A DNA stretch of 64,000 nt from Corynebacterium maris DSM 45190. Lineage in GTDB: Bacteria; Actinomycetota; Actinomycetes; Mycobacteriales; Mycobacteriaceae. Positions 8,681-15,134 of the stretch are shown here, piece after piece. The stretch's first letter is position 1, and every line of letters begins with the position of its first letter. Both the position numbers and the translations under genes were made by a program. The notes under the pieces are model-generated. The model had not been told where the DNA came from. It ran no database searches and worked only from the letters and a program-made list of their open reading frames with translations. The stretch spans positions 1,798,001 through 1,862,000 of the forward strand of contig NC_021915.1 in the NCBI RefSeq assembly GCF_000442645.1, in the 5' to 3' direction.

Positions 8681-9083
8681 CAGTCCCGACCAGGTGGTCG
8701 ACGGCCCCGCAGAACTGGCCTTCGTCGACCGGGTGCTGGACGCCGTCCAGAGCCTGGGCACAGAGTTGCAGAGCGGCTTTGAGCAGGATCGCACCCTGTT
8801 TATGCTGGCGGTCAGTGAGATCACGACGAACATCGTGATGCACAACGAGGGCGAGGCGTCTGTGCGCGTCGAGTTGGACGCGAGCCCGCAGGAATTACGC
8901 GCCGTCATCCGCGACACGGCCCCACCCGCCGCCGTCGACGTCGACGACGTGCGCCTGCCCGGCCCAGACGCCGAATCGGGTCGCGGGTTGGCGCTGGCGC
9001 ACGCGGTCCTGGACGGGTTGCGCCACGAATCCGGCCCGGAGGGCAACACCTGGACGCTGTGGCGGACGCTGCACCCCCACTGA
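8673..9083 (+). CDS. Anti-sigma-factor-type serine kinase (HATPase, RsbW/SpoIIAB-like)
   Basis: This 136-residue GHKL-type kinase has an N-box SEITTNIVMHN (Glu49, Asn53), a G1 box RDTAPP (Asp81) and a G2 box SGRGLALAHAV (residues 102-112). It should phosphorylate the STAS protein and, in its other state, bind a sigma factor or other target. The ATG at 8673 lies inside the end of the STAS gene; a longer in-frame start at 8628 would overlap that gene much more. It is the last gene of the cassette. Its target cannot be inferred locally, because neither a sigma factor nor another obvious regulator is adjacent. Confidence 0.88.
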   Translation: MSDSPDQVVDGPAELAFVDRVLDAVQSLGTELQSGFEQDRTLFMLAVSEITTNIVMHNEGEASVRVELDASPQELRAVIRDTAPPAAVDVDDVRLPGPDAESGRGLALAHAVLDGLRHESGPEGNTWTLWRTLHPH

Positions 9084-9117
9084 TCCCCCGGGTCAGTCGG
9101 CCCGCCGGCCCCAGAAT

Positions 9118-9184
9118 CCACCGCCCACCGCCCCAGACGACGCCCCCGCCGATCAACGACGAGGGGCGATTGCGGTGGCGGTGG
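9118..9184. terminator. Candidate long imperfect hairpin between convergent genes
   Basis: CCACCGCCCACCGC (9118-9131) can pair with GCGGTGGCGGTGG (9172-9184) with one bulge, and CGCCCC/GGGGCG can pair inside it. It lies between the end of the kinase gene and the stop of gdhA, which is where a shared terminator would be useful. There is no T-run on either side, so the call is tentative. Confidence 0.4.
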
Positions 9185-9185
9185 C

Positions 9186-10535
9186 TTAGATGACGCCCTG
9201 GGCGAGCATGGCGTCGGCGACCTTGCGGAAGCCGGCGATGTTCGCGCCGATCACGTAGTTGCCTTCGTGGTCGTATTCGGCGGCGGTGTCGGCCGTGACA
9301 CGGAAGATGTTGGACATGATCTGGTGCAGGCGCTCGTCGGTGTAGTCGAAGCTCCAGGAATCGCGGGTGGCGTTCTGCTGCATCTCGAGCGCGGAGGTGG
9401 CCACGCCGCCGGCGTTGGCGGCCTTGCCCGGAGCGAAGCACACGCCCTTCTCACGGAAGACCTCGATGGCCTCCGGGGTGGACGGCATGTTGGCGCCCTC
9501 GGCGACGTACTTCACGCCGTTGTCCACCAGCGTCCGGGCGTGCTCGCCGGTCAGCTCATTCTGGGTGGCGCACGGCAGCGCGACGTCGGCGGCCAGCGAC
9601 CAGATGGAGCTGTCGGAGTGGAAGGTGTCGCCGGTGGTTTCTTCGACGTAGGCGGAAACGCGCTCGCGACGGTTTTCCTTGATGTCGCGCAGCAGCTCGA
9701 CGTCGACGCCGTTGGGGGTGTGCACCCAGCCGGAGGAGTCGGAGAAACCGACCACGGTGGCGCCGAGTTCCTGGGCCTTCTCGATGGCGTAGACGGCGAC
9801 GTTGCCGGAGCCGGAGACGATGACCTCGGCGCCGTCGAGGGACTCGCCGTGCTCCTTCATCATCTCCTTGGTCAGGTAGACGCAGCCGTAGCCGGTGGCC
9901 TCGGTGCGCACCAGCGAGCCACCCCAGCTCAGGCCCTTGCCGGTGAGCACTCCGGACTCGTGGCGGTTGGTCAGGCGGCGGTACTGGCCGAAGAGGAAAC
10001 CGATTTCGCGCTTGCCCACGCCGATGTCGCCGGCCGGGACGTCGGTCTGCTCGCCGATGTGGCGGTGCAGCTCCGTCATGAACGACTGGCAAAAGCGCAT
10101 GATCTCGCCTTCGGAGCGACCCTTGGGGTTGAAGTCGGAACCGCCCTTGCCGCCGCCGATGGGCAGGCCGGTCAGGGAGTTCTTGAAGATCTGCTCGAAA
10201 CCGAGGAACTTGATGATGCCGAGGTTGACGGACGGGTGGAAACGCAGGCCGCCCTTGTAGGGGCCGAGGGCGGAGTTGAACTGGACGCGAAAGCCCCGGG
10301 AGACGTGGACGTTGTTGTTGTCGGAGACCCACGGGACGCGGAAGATCACCTGGCGCTCCGGCTCGCACAGACGCTGGATCAGGCCGTAGTCGGCGTAGTG
10401 GGGATCCTTCTCGAGCACGATCTTCAGCGAGTCGAGAACCTCTCGGACGGCTTGGTGAAATTCGGGCTCACCGGCGTTGCGCTGAAGCAGCTTGTTGTAA
10501 TACTCGGTTACTTGCTCGTCGACCTGCGTCATCAT
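9186..10535 (-). CDS. gdhA: NADP-specific glutamate dehydrogenase
   Basis: It catalyses reductive amination of 2-oxoglutarate to glutamate, the main ammonium-assimilation route at high ammonium in corynebacteria. The 449-residue length and motifs are those of hexameric NADP-type enzymes: GPYKGGLRFHPSVN for substrate binding, the catalytic lysine in LPIGGGKGGSDF (Lys130), and a Rossmann segment VIVSGSGNVAVYAIEKA. AAAGGA lies before the tandem ATGATG start, so either ATG may be used. The gene is transcribed alone, divergent from the glycerate-kinase-like gene. I could not recognise a clean AmtR box upstream. Confidence 0.97.
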   Translation of the reverse strand: MMTQVDEQVTEYYNKLLQRNAGEPEFHQAVREVLDSLKIVLEKDPHYADYGLIQRLCEPERQVIFRVPWVSDNNNVHVSRGFRVQFNSALGPYKGGLRFHPSVNLGIIKFLGFEQIFKNSLTGLPIGGGKGGSDFNPKGRSEGEIMRFCQSFMTELHRHIGEQTDVPAGDIGVGKREIGFLFGQYRRLTNRHESGVLTGKGLSWGGSLVRTEATGYGCVYLTKEMMKEHGESLDGAEVIVSGSGNVAVYAIEKAQELGATVVGFSDSSGWVHTPNGVDVELLRDIKENRRERVSAYVEETTGDTFHSDSSIWSLAADVALPCATQNELTGEHARTLVDNGVKYVAEGANMPSTPEAIEVFREKGVCFAPGKAANAGGVATSALEMQQNATRDSWSFDYTDERLHQIMSNIFRVTADTAAEYDHEGNYVIGANIAGFRKVADAMLAQGVI

Positions 10536-10873
10536 GGGTCCTTTCTCATTGCCCGCCGCGACTGCGAGGGGCGTCCAACTCGTCTCATGAAATTCTGCCT
10601 CGGCGCCGGTGCGCTGGGGGTTCGTCTCAGAATCTCCGACGGGAGCCAGTTTTCACCGTCGATTTCCGCTGTGCAACCCGCACTCACAGATAGTTTCACG
10701 CGCCCGCCGGTTTGGCTGCTCCGACACGGCTATGTGTTCCCCACGGTACTTGCCACTAACCTGCAATTTCCTTGGGGTGAGCGTAAAGCCGGAGGAACCC
10801 ATTGCGATAATTGTCACGATCGCGCGGATTTACCCCGCACCACCCCTCCCGCGCACCGCTCCAAACGTGAAGG
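10536..10873. other. Intergenic region between divergent gdhA and the glycerate-kinase-like gene
   Basis: No gene is supported in these 338 bases. At 10803-10818 TGCGA-N6-TCACG resembles a degenerate CRP/GlxR site (8 of 10 positions of TGTGA-N6-TCACA), but it lacks the central TA often seen. Flanking it, GCGAT and ATCGC form a short inverted repeat. I could not assign -10 and -35 boxes for gdhA with confidence. Confidence 0.4.
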
Positions 10874-10882
10874 ATGAACGCC

Positions 10883-11938
10883 ATGTCCCAATTTTCCTCC
10901 GCCCCCGCACCCGCCTCCGGATCCACCCGCGTGCTCGTCGCGCCGAGCGACTGCCCCGGCGTCTCCGCGGAGGACGCCGCCCAGTTCCTCGGCGAAGGGG
11001 TGCGCTCCGTCATCCGTGACGCCGACGTCACCCTGGCTCCCCTGCCCAATGGCGGGGCCGGGACGAGCGAGCTCTTCGCCGGGCAACGCGTGACTCTGCC
11101 CACCACCGACGCCGCCGGACAGCTGACGGAAGCCGCCTACACCTTCGACCAAGCCACCGCGACCGCCTACATCGACGCCGCCTCCGTGGTCGGCGCCCCG
11201 GCCGGCGTCGGAGACAAGGGCGACACCTACGGGGTGGGTGTGCTCGTCGCCGACGCCGCCACCCGCGGCGCCCGCCGCGTCGTGCTGAGCCTCGGCGACG
11301 TCGTCACCGTCGACGGCGGCACCGGCATCCTCGTGGCCCTGGCCGTCAACCCCCTCAACGCCGCCGGCTTCACCCTGGGTAAAGGGGCCGCCGCGTTGGA
11401 GTCGCTGGCGGATTTCGACACCGCAAAGCTCAACGTCGCCGCCGGCGCCCTGGAATGGGTGCTGTTGGCCGACGACATGGCCGGCGTGGACGTCTCGCAC
11501 CCGGGCCTGGCCCAGCTGTGCGAGATCACCGGGGTGGACCCGGAGACCCCGGGCTACGGCGCCGGCGGCGCGATCCCCGTCGCGCTGCACTGGCTGTCCG
11601 CCCTGCTGCACGGCAGCGCCGACCACGTCCACGTCGTGCCGGGGGTGGAGGTCGTCGCCCAGGCGCTGGATCTACCGGCCCACGTCGCGGCCCATGATTT
11701 CGTCATCACCGGCGGGCCGGCCGCGCAGTCCGTCGCCGGGCAGATCCTCACCGCCGCGGGCGAGGCGGTCGTGGGGCTGGTGGGCGTCGACAAGCCTGAC
11801 GTCCCCGGCACGCGGGCCGTGGCCGCGGACCTCGCCGACCTGGCGGAGCTCACGCCGGGGCAGCGGGAAGAGGCGCTGCGCACGGCCGGGGCGCAGCTGG
11901 CGGCCGACTACCTGACGATCTCGACGGTCCAGGGGTAG
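10883..11938 (+). CDS. Glycerate kinase-like protein with degenerate motifs
   Basis: Overall the 351-residue chain follows the type-1 glycerate kinase fold: the N-terminal VLVAPSDCPGVSAEDAA matches the family's APDSFKGSLSA region, and GTGILVALAVNPLNAAGF and DFVITGG also align. Several near-invariant motifs are changed: ADGGEGT reads PNGGAGT, GGSATNDGG reads GDVVTVDGG, and the ITGEGR-type motif reads ITGGPA. It may therefore be inactive as a glycerate kinase or have a different substrate. ATG 10883 has AAGGA 8 nt upstream; ATG 10874 would put that element directly against the start. The 3' end overlaps the convergent gene on the other strand by 31 nt. Confidence 0.7.
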   Translation: MSQFSSAPAPASGSTRVLVAPSDCPGVSAEDAAQFLGEGVRSVIRDADVTLAPLPNGGAGTSELFAGQRVTLPTTDAAGQLTEAAYTFDQATATAYIDAASVVGAPAGVGDKGDTYGVGVLVADAATRGARRVVLSLGDVVTVDGGTGILVALAVNPLNAAGFTLGKGAAALESLADFDTAKLNVAAGALEWVLLADDMAGVDVSHPGLAQLCEITGVDPETPGYGAGGAIPVALHWLSALLHGSADHVHVVPGVEVVAQALDLPAHVAAHDFVITGGPAAQSVAGQILTAAGEAVVGLVGVDKPDVPGTRAVAADLADLAELTPGQREEALRTAGAQLAADYLTISTVQG

Positions 11939-12309
11939 GTCGCGGGCATCTCGAAGTCGGCCTCGCGCGAGATTTCCGCGAGCGGGTCGTTCGGCAGGGT
12001 CGCCGCCGGGGTCAGCACGCGCGACAGCCCCATCGCCAGCTGGTTGTAGGAGCTCACGACCCCGTCCACGACGATCTGGTAGCGGTGCACCGTGGCGTCC
12101 GCCAGCTCCGCGCCGTCGTGGTCGTTGCGGTGGTTGGCGTGCAGCTGCTGCACGACGGCGTCGTCGACGTCCGGGGCTTCCTGCATGGTGACGGCGCCGG
12201 AGGTGATCTTGTCTTTGTCGGCGAGAATGTCGAGGGCGTTCTGGAAGGTGTCACGCACCGTCGTCGCGTCGGCGGGCGGAACGAGAACGTCGAATTGAAT
12301 TGTCGGCAT
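11908..12309 (-). CDS. Hypothetical protein, 133 residues
   Basis: I do not recognise the family. The product is soluble and acidic, with alternating beta/alpha character (MPTIQFDVLVPP at the start, HRYQIVVDGVVSSYNQLAMGL in the middle) and no signal peptide or membrane segment. It ends inside the 3' end of the convergent glycerate-kinase-like gene. Only 36 bp separate its start from the divergent DUF4921 gene. A TAATGT box lies 6 nt before the ATG with no ribosome-binding site, so the mRNA may be leaderless. The reading frame is clean and its start is well placed, so the gene is probably real. Confidence 0.65.
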   Translation of the reverse strand: MPTIQFDVLVPPADATTVRDTFQNALDILADKDKITSGAVTMQEAPDVDDAVVQQLHANHRNDHDGAELADATVHRYQIVVDGVVSSYNQLAMGLSRVLTPAATLPNDPLAEISREADFEMPATYPWTVEIVR

Positions 12310-12345
12310 GACACCACATTAGGCAATCTTCAATATTGTTGAGGC
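12310..12345. promoter_or_regulatory. Compact divergent promoter, both mRNAs possibly leaderless
   Basis: Only 36 bases lie between two divergent start codons. On the minus strand TAATGT ends 6 nt before the ATG of the hypothetical gene. On the plus strand TATTGT ends 6 nt before the ATG of the DUF4921 gene. Both fit the TAnnnT -10 form at the spacing expected if transcription begins at or next to the start codon. Confidence 0.45.
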
Positions 12346-13674
12346 ATGACCGTCCCCTCACCCGACCATTTCCACCCGATGACGACCATGACGGACGGGA
12401 CCATCAAACAGGTGAACCCGTTTTCCGGCACGCAAGTCTGGACGGTGCCCGGGCGGGGCCAACGACCGCTGTCCGTCCCGATTCCGAACCCCGCCCCGCT
12501 GGGGCCCGGCGCGACGACGCACACGTGCGCGTTCTGCTCCGGCCGGCCGCTGGACACCCCGCCGGAAAAGTCCCGCATCATCCGGCACGAGGGGCGGTGG
12601 CGTACGCTGACCGACCTGCTGCCCGGCCAGTACGGCGATTCCGTGGCGGAGTTTCGGCGGGTGCCCAACCTGTTTGAGATCGTGCCCTACAGCTATTGGG
12701 TGGACAACTACGGGTTTTTGATGAACGAGGACGTCCACCGCCGGATGGAGCGCTACCTGGCGGACCCGGCGGGTAAACAGCACGTGGACGCCATCATCCG
12801 GACCCGGCTGAAAGCCAACGGCCGTGCCCCGGAGACCGTCGATCCCGCCGGGTGGCACGAGCTGGAAAAATCCTACTTCGCGGGCGGGCACGACGTCATC
12901 GTGGCTCGTCGGCACTTCGCCGACGGCGCCACGGACACCTCTCAACTGGCCTCCTCCGGTTCCTTGACCACCGAGGAACACTTCGGCCTGATCCTGCTGA
13001 CCGTGGAATCCATCGCCGACCTTTATGCCCGCAACCGCTACGTCCCCTATGTCGCGGCATTTCAGAACTGGCTGGCCCCGGCGGGCGCCTCCTTCGATCA
13101 CCTGCACAAACAACTGGTGGCCATCGACGAACGCGGCGTCCAGTCCGCCCTGGAGATCGAGCGGCTGCGGCGGAACCCGAACATGTACAACGAGTGGGCC
13201 GTGGATTACGCCGGTTATCACAACCTCACCATCGCCGAAAACGACCACGCCGTCATGGTCGCCGGCGTCGGGCACCGCTTCCCCACCTTGGAGATCTACT
13301 CCAAATCCCCCACCCCGGAGCCCTGGCTGCAGACCCAGGAAGAGATCCGCGCGATGAGCGACATGGTGCATGCCGCCCACGCCGCCGCCGGCGCGGACGT
13401 GCCCTGCAACGAGGAATGGCACCATAAACCCATCGACCTGGACATGCCCATGCCGTGGCGGATCAACATCAAATGGCGCGTGTCCACCCTCGCCGGTTTC
13501 GAGGGCGGCACGAAAATCTACGTCAACACCCTCTCCCCCACCGACATCCGCGACCGCGTGGTCCCGCAACTCTATGCGCTCCGCGACGCCCGCCGCATCG
13601 ACGAGGGCATCCGCATCGCCATGGAATGCGCCACCGGCCGCAACATGCTGCGCTATAACCCCTATCTGCGCTAG
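12346..13674 (+). CDS. DUF4921 family protein (HIT/GalT-like fold)
   Basis: This 442-residue protein resembles DUF4921 proteins, which are related to the HIT/galactose-1-phosphate uridylyltransferase superfamily. Supporting motifs are CAFCSGRP near residue 61, like the zinc-binding Cys pair of GalT enzymes, and SFDHLHKQLVAI, which matches the His-x-His-x-Gln nucleotidyl-transfer active site in a modified form. A further conserved block is NEEWHHKPIDLDMP. A nucleotide transferase or hydrolase activity is inferred; the substrate is unknown. The M20 amidohydrolase gene follows 52 bp downstream on the same strand. Confidence 0.75.
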   Translation: MTVPSPDHFHPMTTMTDGTIKQVNPFSGTQVWTVPGRGQRPLSVPIPNPAPLGPGATTHTCAFCSGRPLDTPPEKSRIIRHEGRWRTLTDLLPGQYGDSVAEFRRVPNLFEIVPYSYWVDNYGFLMNEDVHRRMERYLADPAGKQHVDAIIRTRLKANGRAPETVDPAGWHELEKSYFAGGHDVIVARRHFADGATDTSQLASSGSLTTEEHFGLILLTVESIADLYARNRYVPYVAAFQNWLAPAGASFDHLHKQLVAIDERGVQSALEIERLRRNPNMYNEWAVDYAGYHNLTIAENDHAVMVAGVGHRFPTLEIYSKSPTPEPWLQTQEEIRAMSDMVHAAHAAAGADVPCNEEWHHKPIDLDMPMPWRINIKWRVSTLAGFEGGTKIYVNTLSPTDIRDRVVPQLYALRDARRIDEGIRIAMECATGRNMLRYNPYLR

Positions 13675-13726
13675 CTATAGTCGAAACACCACGTCCCCGA
13701 CCCAGAAAAGAGTCTCGCCCCAGCGC

Positions 13727-14980
13727 ATGAGTACCATCGCCCATCTGCTGCACACCTCCGGTGTGGACCTGTCCTTCCAGCGTCCGCTGTATGAACACCT
13801 CCACGAACACCCGGAGCTGTCCGGCCACGAAGCCGAAACCTCCGCGACCATCGCCGAGGAATTGGAGAAGTTCGACTGCGAAGTCATCTCCCCCATCGGC
13901 GGCTTCGGGCTCGTCGCCGTCTTCCGCAACGGCGAAGGCCCCTCCGTGCTCTTCCGCGCCGACTTCGACGGGCTGCCCGTCAAGGAAACCACCGGCGTGC
14001 CCTTCGCCTCCACCCGGTTGCGCCCCGGCCCGGACGGCACGATGACCGGCGTCATGCACGCCTGCGGCCACGACATGCACGTCACCGCGCTCATGGGCGT
14101 CTGCGCGCTTCTCGACGCCCGCCGCGACGCCTGGCACGGCACGTTCATCGCCTTGTTCCAGCCCTCGGAGGAAAACGGCGCCGGCGCCAATGCCATGGTC
14201 TCCGACGGCCTGGTCCACCGCGTTCCGCGGCCCGACGTCTGCTTCGGCCAGCACGTCATGCCCGGTCGCGCCGGGGAGGTGCAGACGATGTCCGGTCCGC
14301 AGTTCGCCGCCACGGACTCCATCCGGATCACCATCCCCGGGGTCAGCGCGCACGGTTCGATGCCGCATAAGGCGGTGGATCCGACGTTCATCGCGGCGAT
14401 GGTCGTGGTGCGGCTGCAGGGGTTGGTGGGCCGTGAGGTCGACCCCGATGATTTCGCGGTGGTGTCCGTGGGCACGTTGCGTTCCGGGGCCACCAACAAC
14501 ATCATTCCGCCGTCGGCGGAGCTGGTGCTCAACTGCCGGTATTTCTCCACCGCCACCCGTAGGCGGGTCCTGACTTCCATCCAGCGCATCGTCACCGCCG
14601 AGTGTGTGGCCTCCGACGCCCCGGGGGAGCCGACGTTCGAGTTCTTCGCCCGCGGCGAGCGGATCAACAATGACCTGGAGGTCTTCGGGCAGGTGCGCCC
14701 CACCTTCGACGCGGTCTTCGGCGCCGACTCCGTCGACGCCCAGCGCACCTCGGTCTCCGAGGACTTCGCGTTCATCCCGCGGGCCTTCGGCGTGCCGTAC
14801 CTGTTTTGGACGGTGGGCTGCACCCCGCGGGAGCAGTGGGATGCGGCCGTGAAAAACAACCGGTTGGACACGGATGTGCCCGTCAACCACATGTCGACGT
14901 TTCTGCCGGACTATGAGCCGACGGTGACGGCGACGACGCAGGCCGGGGCGGCGGCGGTGTTGAGTTACCTCGCGAAGTGA
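13727..14980 (+). CDS. M20-family amidohydrolase / metallopeptidase
   Basis: Members hydrolyse amide bonds of N-acylated amino acids, hippurate-like compounds or small peptides using a metal centre. The 417-residue protein has the metal-binding HACGHDMHV motif, QPSEENGAG with the catalytic Glu pair, and GVSAHGSMPHKAVDP in the dimerisation/lid domain. These are typical of the AmiA/HipO/IAA-amino-acid hydrolase subgroup. The ATG at 13727 gives the usual N-terminus. The upstream open frame reaching back to 13370 overlaps DUF4921 and is not used. No signal peptide is seen, so it acts in the cytosol. Confidence 0.9.
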   Translation: MSTIAHLLHTSGVDLSFQRPLYEHLHEHPELSGHEAETSATIAEELEKFDCEVISPIGGFGLVAVFRNGEGPSVLFRADFDGLPVKETTGVPFASTRLRPGPDGTMTGVMHACGHDMHVTALMGVCALLDARRDAWHGTFIALFQPSEENGAGANAMVSDGLVHRVPRPDVCFGQHVMPGRAGEVQTMSGPQFAATDSIRITIPGVSAHGSMPHKAVDPTFIAAMVVVRLQGLVGREVDPDDFAVVSVGTLRSGATNNIIPPSAELVLNCRYFSTATRRRVLTSIQRIVTAECVASDAPGEPTFEFFARGERINNDLEVFGQVRPTFDAVFGADSVDAQRTSVSEDFAFIPRAFGVPYLFWTVGCTPREQWDAAVKNNRLDTDVPVNHMSTFLPDYEPTVTATTQAGAAAVLSYLAK

Positions 14981-15028
14981 CGGGGCCCGTGGCAGGGGTG
15001 ACTCGCCCGGAAAACCGCGGGGCTGGCG

Positions 15029-15034
15029 TATAAG
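15029..15034 (+). promoter_or_regulatory. Candidate -10 box of glgP
   Basis: TATAAG lies about 100 nt before the GTG start of glgP, in the only short stretch of this intergenic region resembling a -10 element. A clear -35 partner is not seen, which is common for corynebacterial promoters. The implied leader is about 95 nt. Confidence 0.35.
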
Positions 15035-15134
15035 CTGGACGGGTGTGTTGAAGGCGCGTCCGCTTTCTCTGCGGCGCCCCTTTTCCCGCTCCGAATCAGT
15101 CATGCAATCCCGTTGAGTGAAGGTAGGTAGTCCA

